This document shows positions 21,037-33,747 of a stretch of DNA of 64,000 nt, piece by piece. Origin of the DNA: Helianthus annuus (Eukaryota > Streptophyta > Magnoliopsida > Asterales > Asteraceae); assembly GCF_002127325.2 (NCBI RefSeq), contig NC_035433.2, positions 88,777,350-88,841,349 of the forward strand, written 5' to 3'. The notes beneath the pieces are model-generated. The model saw only the letters and a list, made by a program, of their open reading frames with translations. It did not search any database and was not told the DNA's origin. Position 1 is the first letter of the stretch. Every line of letters begins with the position of its first letter. The position numbers were made by a program, and so were the translations under genes.

Positions 21037-21675
21037 TGTTGGTGCACTTGTGTCTGTACTTTGTCTGTATTCGGTCTATATGTAAACGATGTCCAAGTTA
21101 GCCTTGTAAGTTTGACCAAGTCAACTATCCTCCTAGTTTGACTTGGCCAAACAGTTGGTAAATATTGAAAGATGTTCTCTGTCGAAGGATAGCCTCGAAG
21201 GATACTGTTGATCCTTCGAGGTGCTTGAAAGATATGCTTCGATTGATTAGACCTCGAAAGGTGATCTTTCGAGGTCCTTGCTGATCCTTCGAAAGCACTA
21301 TATCCGAAAGATGATCCTTCGGACCATCTATCGGATCCTTCGACCAGACATCATGGGCTGGGTATATATATACCCATGCAGTGTTGTGTTTAGAAGAGAG
21401 ATGCACACTTAGAGAGACAGACAAGAGTGGAGAGCATTCTGTCCGAAACACACACACACACACTTTGAGAGTTTGCAAACTGATTGTAAACATTGTGCTT
21501 GTAACCGGAAACTTTCTACGTATTAATACAAGTGGTGTTAATCGTTGAGTCTTGTGTGTTCTTGTGTTTGTTCTTGCATCATCCCGGTTTGCTCGCTAGC
21601 TTGGATTCCGCACTCGCTAGTGAGTTTGTATAACAAGGTTTAGGTTTGTTCTCGATCCTCCGAGAGGGACCTACA
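21037..21675 (+). repeat. Copia 3' LTR
   Basis: 639 bp, same ends as the 5' LTR. Differences seen: C for T in GAAGGATAYTGTTG and T for A in GCTTCGAWTGATT. Confidence 0.95.
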
Positions 21676-21680
21676 ACACC

Positions 21681-22337
21681 CCGTGTTTTCGAATGTCAAA
21701 GTCAAAGTCAAAGTCCAAGTCAACTTTGACTTTCTTTGACTATGATTAGTCTATTTTATGTTTTATTTGTATTATGTGGAGTAAGTGTTGTAATTAAGAA
21801 AGAGTCGAAGTAATCGAATGTTTGATCGACGCATATCGATTTACGACTGCGTATAGTAAGAAGTAACAATGCGATAAAGTTAACTAATCTATAATCAAAC
21901 CGATCTAACTATCATCGAACTCGAATCTCGAATTATGCGAACCTTAGTTGTTGTATACGTGTGTGTGTGTGTGTGCCTTATGTGTTACCTGTGCGTGTTT
22001 AATTCATGTTTGGTGTGTTACTCAATCGAATCAATCGAAACTCGAAACTCAAATCGAATACAATCGAAATTGAACTACGACGAATGGAAACGTAAGGATA
22101 GGGTGAATCATAGGAGATTATATGTTAGATATAGTAGTTGGGGCTGAAAGTAATTCGAATAAGAAACTCTATCGTACTCGATCGAAACCGAAATATCGAA
22201 AATCGTCGCACCAAACACTCGAAACAGGCTCTTGACCGATCAGGCTATCAGCCGATCGAACAGCCCAGCCGATCGGACGGACTGTCCGATCGAGCAGGCT
22301 GTCCGATCGGGAAGCCTGGCCGATCGACCAGCCCTTT
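21681..22337 (+). repeat. Gypsy 5' LTR, middle piece
   Basis: Continues the LTR begun at 10403 and aligns with 33757-34409 of the 3' LTR. It contains (GT)n near 21958-21975 and a cluster of CGATCG / GATCGAACAG motifs at 22225-22332. It stops at CCTTT, the target of the solo LTR insertion. Confidence 0.9.
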
Positions 22338-25300
22338 TGTCACACCCCGATTTCCACGTGTATCACCGGTGGGCCCGGTGGGGGATTACCGTGACGTAGT
22401 TGGCAACAATATAGTCAAACCACAATATAAGAATGCACAGCGGAAGCATAAAGATAAATATAATTCAACCATTTACTGTAATATCAATGTATCACAAGTA
22501 GTTGAATTGTATCCACAGGATGGATCAAAATAAATAAAAATGTAGTTCAACAGATAAGACATCAAGCTTGCGAGGCTTCTTAACGATGCTATGGAGCTAA
22601 TGCCAGCCAATTACGTGTAGTACCTGCACTTAATCTTTTTGGGAAAAATACGTCAGTTTACACTGGTAAATACATTCAACCGACACTTTTGTAAATGTTT
22701 GATAAAATTGATTTGAATGCACGAGGCACAAATTCTTTTATAACTTGGGAGAATTATTAAAAATTATAATCTTGTGAACGAATTACATGTTCCTTCTTTG
22801 CGTTCAGTAGCCCGGATCGTGCCAGGTTAAAGATCAATAGACACACCACATTTGCGTAAAACCGAGGCGGGTAAACCATCGGCTACGTCTTTTAATAGTA
22901 TAGACATCAACCGGGTGTACGCCTACACCCGGGTGTCGAGGTCGTGGCCATTTCGTAAAATGATGCCAAGGATATCCGGGACATGGTCATTAACCCCCCA
23001 AAGGCTTTTAAGTAACAAGACTGTTTAAATGAGCCGATCAAACTATTCAATTAACCACCTACGCGATGGAATTATTTGATGCTCAATCAAGCGGTATTTT
23101 ATATACCGTAACCCAAGCCCGTATAAGGGAAAATAAGCTAAAAGTATTTACCTTTGCAATGTATATTCCTTAATCAATTAAGTCACTGATATCTTTTACT
23201 GGGGCTCCTTATTCTAGAACGAAGGTTTTAAAATAACCTATTAGAATCCTAACGGGTCTTTATATTAGCCGTAGCCTAGACCGGTTAGTTTCGAGGGATC
23301 GATACGGTTTAATCGCGTGAAAGGCGAAAACCGAGAATGGAGTGTGATTCTGACCCAACAAGTTCGGAGACTCGTTTTGTATGGGTTTAATATTCACACT
23401 CTGGATTTTGGGGTCAAAATGATATGGTTTGACCCGTATCGGCTAATTTATGTAAACTAGTTACATAAGCCGAACCGTGCGCGCAATAGGCGCAACGGGT
23501 AACCGTAGGAGTCCTACACTGTGTTCCTAAGTCAATATACTTTAAAGAGGTTGTGGTATCAGTAGGATACCTTCCATAATGCCCGTAACGAGTTTAGGTT
23601 CATTATACGCCCCGTAGGGGTTTTCCGGTCATTTTAAAGACTTTTAAAGGGATTTCTGAGTTCTACGGGGAACCTGAGTTTCCCGATCAGTTTTATAAGT
23701 CTAAAATATTTTATTTATTATTTAAAATCAGTAGCAACTGGAATCGGGTCAAAAGACCTTGTAGAACTCAAGTTTTAGCCGAAAAGGGCATATTCGGTAT
23801 TTACCGAACCGTAGCCATAACCGCAGGTTATGAGCAAGTTAAAATTAATTAAAAAATCTTTAAAAATCCCAAAATATTATTTTAATACAGTGGGTAAAAG
23901 TTTTGGTGACGGAATCTTGGTTTAGGTAGGCGTTATGCTAATTGCGCCGTTTATTACAAAAGTTTCTTATAAATGCGCTATTTAGCATAACTCCCATTCT
24001 AGACCTCGGATTGGCGTGAAACTTTAGGGACATGCTTAGAATTTAGTAAGCAAGGTTATGGTCCCTTCACGTGTCCGAAATACTCGTTTTATTTTAAAAA
24101 GGGCGTTACGGTCAACTTTTAAGTAATTAACGGAAACGCGTAAAAGACTCGGATAAACAATGAACCGGTCACAGAGGGTGATACCATCACGTGACCTGGT
24201 CCTAAGGGAGTCCTAAAGCATATCTACATTGTACTAAAACGGGTCAGAACTGAAGTCAAAGCAAAAGTCAAACTTTTGCGACATTCGGCTCTGAACCGGG
24301 TCAATATAGCAAATGGCCGAATCAAACGAGTTTAGACAAGTTTATATACTTAATATCATGTTTTATGATCATCAAAACAGGTTTCGTAGCATATACATTA
24401 CAGATTATGCACAAAATCGCAGAATGACTTTCTGTTGACTTTTTAAGTGCACGTTTGACTCGACATTCGACATAGTTAGAGTGGTGATCAGTGGGAACCC
24501 TTTTAGAGGTTTATTACCCATGTAAATACCAACACATAACCACTTTTGATTCGACAATTCACTGAACCATTCGTGAGTTATCGCAAAGTCAATCGTTAGT
24601 TATGACGGATTGACTTCTAGACTAAACTAAGCAAAAACAAAGCTATGGAAGGTATGGCATACTTACAGAGATTTGTTGAAAGATTTAGAACCAAAGAAGA
24701 ACACTTGGGAGCTTTAGAAATGATAAGAGAATTGTGTTTGAGGTGTGTTTAAGTTGTGAACCATGAATGGCCTTTTATAGTGCAATGTATGCTCTTAGAT
24801 GGTTACAACACACCCTACAAGTGAGTATGGATCAATGGCAGGTGTCCCTAGATGTTATGGGTCGAGTAGGGGGTGCCCATGCCTCACTTATTGCCTAGTT
24901 GATCCTTCACAAGCTCAAAAGTCATGCAAGTCCAAGGTTTCTGCATCTGGGCGTCTCACGCGGCCCGCATGGACGAACCATGCTCTTTGTACGCGGGCCG
25001 CCTGAGTTCTAATATCAGACGCGTAAAAACAGATGGCTCGCGGCCCGCCTCAACTTAACCCAAATCCTAATGCGGCCCGCGAGAGGTTGATTTTTCAGGT
25101 TTTTAAAATCTTTTGTAATCATGATCAGAATCTGGTAATTAATAACGAAATCTTCCGTAATTATTAACCTAACCTTTCGGGTTTGAAGGGGTAACTTTGT
25201 TAATTATTCAGAAAGTCTTAACTTTCAGTGTTGACGCCTTTAACCCTTCCCGTACGAATTTGATCATAACTTTCTCGTTTTAAAACGGAACTTCGCGGAA

Positions 25301-25659
25301 TTTATACAGTATATTCTAGTGAGCGTATTTTACTGTTACAAAGCCTCGGGTACGTCAAAGGGTCACTCAGAGGTATAATTAAACATGTTGACACAGTTAA
25401 CCCCCGCAGCTTGTAATCTCCCACTTTCTTCCGCGTTTCGCTTCCGTACGATCCATGATTTATTCGTTTGAGGGTACGAGCACCATTTAGGGTTACTATA
25501 CAGTATACTTACCCTTGTTTGACATTTATAACCCTCGAATTTTATATACTTTCAAGGTTTGTAAACATTAGTCCTTTATTTAATATGAAACGCCACGTGT
25601 AAACTTAAGACACGTGTCAATACATTATTGGACACAAAATTTCGAGGTGTTACACCTTT
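22333..25659 (-). mobile_element. Solo LTR of a second gypsy-type element, minus orientation
   Basis: A 3317-bp segment (22338-25654) reads TGTCACACCCCG...CGAGGTGTTACA. Its reverse complement, TGTAACACCTCG...GGGGTGTGACA, has the same ends as the surrounding gypsy LTR, hence minus strand. CCTTT is duplicated on both sides (22333-22337, 25655-25659), and the 3' LTR of the host element shows the uninterrupted site. No primer site, polypurine tract or pol coding lies inside. A cluster of GCGGCCCGC / GCGGGCCGC occurs at 24958-25085. Confidence 0.85.
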
Positions 25660-27877
25660 CCTCTTTTGGAGCCTATAAATAGGGCTGTCATTGTCACTCT
25701 TTACCACTTTTGGAAAGTTCTGACCGACCAGCGCGTGCTCCTCCTTTTTCCTCAGATTTCTTCCGATTTCGGTAAGTTTCCAACCTAAATCTTGTACTTT
25801 CTTAATCAAAACATGCTCCTACACCTTTCTATCTTTCAAATCTTGGTTTCTAACCGTGAAATCATCAAGATCTAAGCATTCTAGAATGATGTCATCATGG
25901 TGTTCTTCAAGAACCTATTGGTTTGGCCTCAAACCACCATGAATAGATTGGATCTAACCGATTTCCACATGAACAAGCAAAGATCTACCGAAGATCTAAA
26001 TATTTCCGCGATGTGAAGGATTGAAAGAAAGGATTCCAACCTTCTTTCAACTCTTTTACACTCAATGCCTTAAAACCGGTAGAAACGGAGCTTGAACCAA
26101 CTCACTAATCATCTAATAGTGACGTAGTTCAAGATTCGGATTCTATCAACGAGGTTCACCGACTCCGGGTTAAACGTTAAGCTACCGATCTGAACAGTTC
26201 ACCGGCCGGATTTGGGTGATTCCTGTCCGAACCAGTGAAGCAAGTAGGAACCCACGCCCATGGTTCAACGCGTTGTCAAAGTACCTCGAAATTATGTCAA
26301 AACATCCAAGTGTTAGACGAAAGGCCGACCAGGTCAGAATGCTGGCTGAACGGCTAGGCTGTTCGAACGAACGGCCCAGCCGATCGGACATGCCAACCGA
26401 TCGACTGGGCCAGCCGATCGGCTAGCATAGGGTCCCACATTTCACAATTTCATGAAGTATGGTATCGAACAAAGTGATGCCCAATCGAACATGTTATTCG
26501 ATTGGTAAACATTACTCTTCGGATTATGAGATACTATGCTTCAACACTTAATCGATTTCCAACTCGTTCGACGCATTGGGGTGCCACCCGATCGAACATG
26601 CTATCAGAATGAACAGGCCGTTCGATCGGATATGCTGCTCGATCGAGTGACTACCTGATGAGGACTACTACTGAAGTTCCTGACCGATCGGATAAGCCGA
26701 CAGATCGAACAGACCGTTCGATCGATCGACCTGAAAGGTAAGAACACTTCAGTGTTCTCAAATGCTACAACAAAAACTTCAAAAGTTCAAACCATCATAC
26801 ACAAACACAACCTACCCAAAGGAAGAAACAATCCACTCGAACAGTCCAGCCGATCGAGCCAACCGGCCGATCGAGCAGGCGGTCTGAACGGATTGTCCAG
26901 CCGAACGAACAACCCACTCGATCGAACCTGCCATTCGATCGACCAGGCTGTTTGACCCACTTACACTTGTTTCCATTCTATGTGTATTCATCGTTATGCT
27001 AACGAACTGTTCAGGCTAACCCTACTCTCAAGCGCTCCCTTCGATCCATCAACCAATCGCTGTGAGTATACTCGATCCCTTTTTGCTTTCAGTACTTTTG
27101 GGTGTTACATACGTTACTTATCCAAATCACTATCGAACACACTACTCAATTATTTGAACGCTAACCGATTCGCATGTATTACGTGACTAAATGAATGCTT
27201 GTTGATTGTGTTTACATGTGGAATGTTGTCTACCTGCCTTAACGACGTAGTACTATAGTTTGGACTCAGTACCCGTTCACACGGGGGTTGTTAAGGACAA
27301 TACTTGCATGGATACGGTGGTAATCATGTATTTCGAACCGTCTCGGACGGTCAACCCGCAGTCATTGGTATCGATAGGTCCATGTCGATAATTAACATGC
27401 TTCGTTTTCCTCTATGTACGTGCTGGTTATGCGTAAACTATTCGAACTCTGTATACTATATCAAACTTGTATGCTCACCTTTACATTTATGTATTGACTG
27501 TATTTTAACGTATGTGACAGGTGTTTAAGATGTTTGCTTGCTAGGAAAGCGAGGCTAGAATAAAGCTCTAGAGGCCCCCAACAAATAGTTGTCTGTCAGG
27601 AAAGAGCAACTAGAGCATAGTTGTTTGTAGATCTTGTCAGGCTGGGTCTTTAGGAGCATTCGAACAATGTTTATGTTTTGTATTAATTTAAATCTGAGTT
27701 GTCGGAACGGAATTACTTGTTTGGATGTTATCTGTAATAAGGTATTTGTTTATTCAGGATACGGTATGGGACGTATCTTTAACTGGATTATATAGATAGC
27801 TGTTATGGAAACTTCTGGTCAATCTGTTTCGCTCAGTGCCATACCCTGATGATTCCGCCATCGGTTGGGGTGTGACA
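25660..27877 (+). repeat. Gypsy 5' LTR, right piece
   Basis: Aligns with 34411-36609 of the 3' LTR. It contains a GCCTATAAATAG TATA-type box (25670-25681), so the element's transcription probably starts just after. It also has many CGATCG-containing motifs (26170-26960) and ends GGGGTGTGACA. A roughly 20-bp segment near 26392 is absent from the 3' LTR. Confidence 0.9.
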
Positions 27878-27880
27878 GAT

Positions 27881-27893
27881 TGGTATGAGAGCC
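27881..27893 (+). other. Gypsy primer-binding site
   Basis: TGGTATGAGAGCC, a one-base variant of the tRNA-Met complement TGGTATCAGAGCC, three bases after the LTR. Confidence 0.8.
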
Positions 27894-29009
27894 ATAACTA
27901 TAGGGAATTAGGCAAGACACGACCTAGTCCGGGTCGCTGTCTTAGAGACCTAGACTATAGTTAGGAACCAGCAAGACTCAGTTAGGTGTTATAACCAGAT
28001 ACCCTCGCTAGCACTGCACTCGAATTTATGACTAAGGTCGAGCGATTTAGTCAGGAATAGGTGTGAAAGCCGCAAACTCCCGGCTAGATTACTGGACTAA
28101 TGTCGATTTCACCAATTTACCTATGATTTTCTCACGATTCTCGAACAACAAACGAGGAGAATTATACCAAATCAGGAGTGAAATCCATATTTTTGATGAA
28201 TAATCTCCTCAAATTTTACTAAAACAAGGAAGAAATTTCTAAGCCAGGGGTGAAACCCGAACCTTGGCAACTTATTCCAACTTTTACTCATCTCACCAAA
28301 GCCTCGACGGACTCCAACGACCTGAACTCACAAGTATGACTTAAGGAAAACGTGTTGAATGCCCAAGAATCGAGGCAGAAACGCGATCCCGAAAGTCGAA
28401 AAGTGACGACAAGTCTATTGTGAATAGTCGAATCACTTTGGGTAGTCAATGTCTAGTAGCCGCAGACAATCCATTACCTCGATTTTATGCGTTCCCATTC
28501 TGAGCCCGCAACTGCCTACTCTGATGCTTCATCGATTTTTTATGTGTTTTATGTGTAATTTCCTGTTATGTGTTTAATTTTGATGTTCGCTCGATTTTGC
28601 TATCACTTCGATCCACACACACGACTCGTATTGCTATTCTACCTCAAAACGCTAACAAGTCGTTGCAATTCTAGACGACGCTATAATGCGATATACGCTA
28701 TACTATACTCAACATGCTATGCGATCATACGAAACTACTCGAAATACTATATGACACGCGAGCTTTGAATAATAGGTTTCTGTATTCTGACTGCTTCTGT
28801 GTTTAAAATGTGTATGTGCTTCTGTGTTTATGTGTTTCTGTGCTCTATGTGCCTATGTGCTTCTGTGATTACGTGAATCTGGGGTTATGTGCCTACATGT
28901 TTGTGTAATACATGTCTCGACGTGTTCCTAAGCTTTAGTAAGTAGTAGACGTGTGAGGTGAGATTCAATTACGTTGTGTTGAGTCCTGTGACGATGCCTG
29001 TTGCAGACC
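27894..29009 (+). other. Gypsy untranslated leader
   Basis: 1.1 kb between primer site and gag without coding. TATGTG / CTGTGTTT short repeats occur near 28780-28900. Confidence 0.6.
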
Positions 29010-30716
29010 ATGTCGTCGTCTGGATCACGACACCATCTGACCCGCCAAGAGAAGAGAGACAAGCGTCTCGCTACTCTCATCGCCAAGAGTGTGGCAAAAG
29101 CTGTAAGCGATGCATATGAGAACGCTAGCAAGTCGTCCGAAGAGTCGCGAACCAACGCTCCCAAAGATGCTAGCAAGACTGGTTTCAGCTTCAAACAGTT
29201 TAAAGCATGCGGACCCAAGGAATTCACAGGAGAAGATGGCCCTACCGCCATGTTTCAATGGTTCGATTCAATTGAAGTCACTCTGCGCCAAAGCGCTTGT
29301 CCTGAGAATCTCCGCACCCTCAATGCTACAGGCGTCTTCCAGTCCTGAGCTCTAGACTTGTGGACGGCCGAACGAAACAAGCGCGAAAATGATGCAGCTT
29401 ATGAGCTGACTTGTGAAGAGTTAAAGGAAATTATGATGGACGAATTTTGCCCTCCCCATGAACGCCAAAAGCTGGAGGATGAGTTTTGGAACATCAAGCA
29501 GAAGGATGGAGACAACGCTACTTTAACTGCACGCTTTAAGCAGCTCAGCATCATCTGTCCCGATCAGGTCAAGACTCCAGACATGGCCATCAAGAAGTAT
29601 ATTCGAGCTTTACCCGATTGTGTAGCCGACTTTGTTCACGCCGCCAAGACATCATCAATTGAGGAGACCTACTTGCTTGCCGCCGAGATCAATGACAAGC
29701 GAGTAAAATCTGGTTTCTGGGATAAGCCGTCTAAGTCTCTGCACCAAGCCACCGCCACGTCAACCGTCGACACCACCACTGCTCAACCCTCCAAGTCGTC
29801 AAGAAGAAGGAAGAAGCACAACAACAACAGCTCCAGCAACAAGAACTGTGCTGTGACAACAACTGTTGCCCCTCTGCAAGCCGTACCGGCTCAACAGCAG
29901 TCACACCACCGACCAGCTCCAGTGATCAATGCGCCGCCAGCTAAGCGCGCCTACACAGGTCCCCACCCGCTCTGCCCGACATGCTCATACCATCATCCAG
30001 TGGGAGTCGCCTGTCGTTTCTGCGCCCACTACAACCTCTACGGCCATTTCACTGCGAACTGCCGCTATGGTCCCCGTCAAGCCCCAGTTCAAGCCGCCGC
30101 TCATCAAGCCCTACTTCCAGCCCCTCAAGGCCAACCTGCAGCTCAAGCACCCGCGGTCAACGCTCGAGTCTGCTTTGCATGTGGTGACCGTAACCACTTT
30201 GCAAACATGTGCCCGAACCTGGTTGTGAAGAAAGAACCCCAGCAGTAGCAACAACAGCAGCAACAACAGCAGCAGCCTCAGCAGCAACAACAAGCAGCCC
30301 GTGCCAGAACCTTTAACATCAATGCCCGTCAAGCCCAGGCTGACAACAACGTGGTTAATGGTACGTTCCTTGTGAATGGTATTTATGCATCATGTTTGTT
30401 TGATACTGGAGCCGATAACTGCTTTGTGTCGTTTGAATTCGAGAAGCTCCTTAGTCGTAAGCGTTCTTTTCTTCCCTCGTCATTCAAAGTCGAAGTTGCT
30501 ACTGGAAGAACCGTCGCTGTTAACTCTGTTCTTCGTGATTGTACCCTTGAGCTCAACAATCACCTGTTTCCAATCGACCTCATTACAATGCAACTCGGAA
30601 GTTTTGACGTCATAGTAGGCATGGACTTTCTTCGCGAAAACCATGCAGAAGTTGTGTGCTTCGAAAAGATGATTCGATTCTCGCTCGCGAATGGTGATTT
30701 ATTGTGTGTACGGTGA
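29010..30716 (+). pseudogene. gag-pro: Gypsy gag-protease, two premature stops
   Basis: One continuous frame from ATG 29010 interrupted by TGA at 29346 and TAG at 30246. Gag has the retrotransposon-gag core (DSIEVTLRQSACPE, then TAERNKRENDAAYELTCEEL, FWNIKQKDGDN), Cys/His clusters near 29975-30065 and a zinc knuckle CFACGDRNHFANMC near 30173. A poly-Gln linker (CAG/CAA) surrounds the TAG. Protease follows with the catalytic LFDTGADNCFVS near 30397 and VIVGMDFLREN. Around 30700 the frame ends and pol continues one frame over. Both stops are one C-to-T step from the expected Arg (CGA) and Gln (CAG) codons. Confidence 0.9.
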
Positions 30717-33661
30717 AACAGCTTCGAAAGGTCTTAAACTTATGTCATGCGTCCAAGCTAGCAAGTATCTCCGCAAGGAATACAACGCTTTCTTGGCCAA
30801 CATTGTAGTAGCGGAGAAGGAAAAGAAAAAGAAGGTTGAAGTCAAAGACGTTCCAGTGGTTCGTGAATTTCCTCAGGTGTTCCCTGATGATCTTCCTGGA
30901 CTACCTCCAAGTCGTGATATCGACTTTCGTATCGACCTTATTCCTGGAGCTAACCCTGTTGCCAAAGCCCCTTATCGACTCGCGCCATCCGAAATGAGGG
31001 AACTCTCAAACCAACTCCAGGAGTTACTTGAGAAAGGCTTTATTCGCCCGAGCACCTCTCTTTGGGGCGCGCCGGTCCTTTTCATCAAAAAGAAGGATGG
31101 GTCGTTCAGGATGTGCATCGACTATCGGGAATTGAATAAGCTGACCATCAAGAACCGTTACCCTTTGCCTCGAATCGACGACTTATTTGATCAGCTGCAA
31201 GGTGCCAAGTGTTTCTCGAAGATCGATCTACGTTCAGGCTATCATCAGTTGCGCATACAAGAAGAAGATGTACCCAAAACAGCCTTTCGCACACGATACG
31301 GCCACTATGAGTTCGTTGTTATGCCTTTTGGTCTAACCAACGCACCTGCGGTTTTTATGGATCTGATGAATCGCGTGTGTAAGCCTTATCTTGACCGTTT
31401 CGTCATTGTGTTCATCGACGATGTCCTGATTTATTCCAGATCGAAAGCCGAACACGCGCAACATCTACGTTTGGTCCTCGAGTTACTCCAGGGGAACCAA
31501 CTCTATGCCAAATTCTCCAAGTGCGAATTCTGGTTGGAGGAGGTTCAGTTTCTGGGTCACATCGTGAATAGTCAGGGTATCCATGTCGATCCCGCGAAGA
31601 TTGAAGCAGTTAAAAGATGGATTACGCCAAAGAACTCGTCTGAAGTCCGATCATTTCTCGGATTAGCGGGTTACTACCGACGGTTCATCGAAGGATTCTC
31701 TAAGATCGCCGTGCCGCTTACCACTCTTACCCATAAAGACAGGTCTTTTGTTTGGGGAACTGAACAAGAGTCTGTTTTTCAAACCCTTAAGCGCAAGCTC
31801 TGCAATGCTCCCGTTCTCACATTGCCGGACGGAAATGACGATTTCATTGTCTACTGTGATGCTTCTAGCCTAGGTCTCGGTTGTGTCCTTATGCGACGAG
31901 ACAAAGTTATAGCTCACGCATCTCGTCAGCTCAAAATCCATGAGAAGAATTATACAACCCACGATCTCGAGCTAGGCGCAGTTGTTTTTGCATTGAAGAT
32001 TTGGCGACACTACCTGTATGGTACCAAGTGTACGATCTTCACCGATCACCAGGAGTTTACAACACATCTTTAATCAGAAAGAACTTAACATGCGTCAACG
32101 CCGATGGGTAGAACTTCTTAACGATTACGACTGTGAGATTCGTTATCACCCAGGCAAGGCAAATGTTGTTGCCGACGCACTCAGTAGACGGAGTTATTTG
32201 CTTAGTATTCGCAATACCCAATCCCAGCACAACCTCGAAGCTCTTATCCGCGAAGCTCAGCATGCTTGTTTCAACGAACGCACCTTGAAGAAGGAGAGAA
32301 TCTATCACGATGGAGCTCAGCCTGTAAGCAAAGCAGATGGGATTTTCTATTACCTGGACCGAATCTGGATCCCCAAGCGGACCGATTTGCGAAAGATTAT
32401 AATGAATGAAGCCCACAAGTCCCGATAATCTATTCATCCCGGTGCCGATAAAATGTACCAGGACCTTCGTTACAAGTACTGGTGGCTGGGTATGAAACGG
32501 GATATCGCTCTCTATGTTGGAGGTTGCCTGACTTGTGCAAAAGTCAAGGCTGAACATCAACGACCTTCCGGCTTACTCGAACAACCTCCAATTCCCATAT
32601 GGAAGTGGGAGAGTATAGCTATGGATTTCATAACCAAACTTCCACCCACGCCATCAGGTCACGACAGCATTTGGGTTATAGTAGATCGTCTGACCAAATC
32701 AGCCCATTTTCTGCCGATACGGGAAGACTACAAAGTAGAACGACTAGCCCAAATCTACACCGACGAGATCATTTGTAATCATGGTACGCCTCGTGATATC
32801 ATTTCAGACCGTGATGCTCGGTTTACTTCGCCACTGTGGGAAACGTTTCAAGCGGCCCTTGGTACGTCGCTTAATCTGAGTACTGCGTTCCATCCTCAAA
32901 CTGACGGACAGACTGAAAGAACGATCCGTACTCTTGAAGACATGCTCCGCGCGTGTGTTATAGATTTCGGTGGTAGTTGAAACAAACACCTGCCGCTAGT
33001 CGAATTCTCGTATAACAACAGCTATCTTGCCAGTATACAAATGGCACCATTCGAGGCCCTGTATGGAAGAAGATGTCGTTCGCCTATTGTGTGGCACGAG
33101 ATCGGTCATTCACAATTAACCGGTCCCGAGATACTACAAGAAACGACTGACAAAATCCTCCAGATCCGTGACAACTTGGCAAAGGCCAAGGATAGACAGA
33201 AAAGTTACGCCGATAGAAGACGCAAGCCCCTTGAATTTGACGTTGGCGACTACGTACTCCTAAAGGTATCCCCTTGGAAGGGTGTAGTCAGATTCGGCAA
33301 GAAAGGGAAACTGGCGCCTCGATATGCTGGACCTTTTAAGATTCTGGAAAGGATCGGAAAAGTCGCCTACAACCTCGAACTACCGGAGGAACTCAGTAAT
33401 GTCCACCCGACTTTCCATGTGTCAAACCTACGAAAATGCCTAGCTGATCATGATTTGATTGTACCTCTCGACGATCTTCAGGTCAACGAAATGCTACACT
33501 TCGTGGAAAAGCCTGTCGAAATCATGGATCGCCAAACCAAACAACTTAGGCGCTCTCGCATCCCTATCGTGAAAGTCCGATGGGAAGGCAAACGAGGTGC
33601 GGAGTTCACTTGGGAACTCGAAAGCGACATGAAGGCCAAGTACCCGCAGTTGTTCAAATAA
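30691..33661 (+). pseudogene. pol: Gypsy pol: reverse transcriptase, RNase H, integrase, chromodomain-like tail; broken
   Basis: The RT is well preserved: [50 protein letters not shown] and the catalytic FIDDVLIYS. RNase H begins [18 protein letters not shown] one-base insertion near 32050 shifts the frame (TDHQEF, then [18 protein letters not shown]). The zinc-binding and integrase region follows ([12 protein letters not shown]...[53 protein letters not shown]), with stops at 32426 (TAA) and 32978 (TGA where Trp is usual). The C-terminus ([13 protein letters not shown], then [19 protein letters not shown]) is the chromodomain-like tail of Tekay/Del chromoviruses, which directs integration to heterochromatin. 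It cannot make a full protein. Confidence 0.93.
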
Positions 33662-33747
33662 AGATCTGAAGCGTCAAATTGGTAAATCACGGTGCTGTGC
33701 AGCTTCGAGCCTAATTTCGGGACGAAATTCCCTAAACAAAGGGAGGC
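33662..33747 (+). other. Gypsy polypurine tract region
   Basis: GGGACGAAATTCCC followed by AAACAAAGGGAGGC just before the 3' LTR, the plus-strand priming site. Confidence 0.75.

Larger units (their letters stand above)
10407..21680 (+). mobile_element. Ty1/copia retrotransposon (Sirevirus type), complete, nested in the gypsy 5' LTR
   Basis: The element is 10412-21675 (11,264 bp), flanked by ACACC on both sides (10407-10411 and 21676-21680). It has two 639-bp LTRs, a tRNA-Met primer site, long gag and pol frames without internal stops, a 1.9-kb post-pol region and a GGGGGAG polypurine tract abutting the 3' LTR. The two LTRs differ at only two positions that I could find, so insertion was recent. 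It split the gypsy LTR nine bases from its start. Element length, two-knuckle Gag and repeated polypurine tracts fit the Sirevirus (SIRE/Maximus) lineage. Confidence 0.95.
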
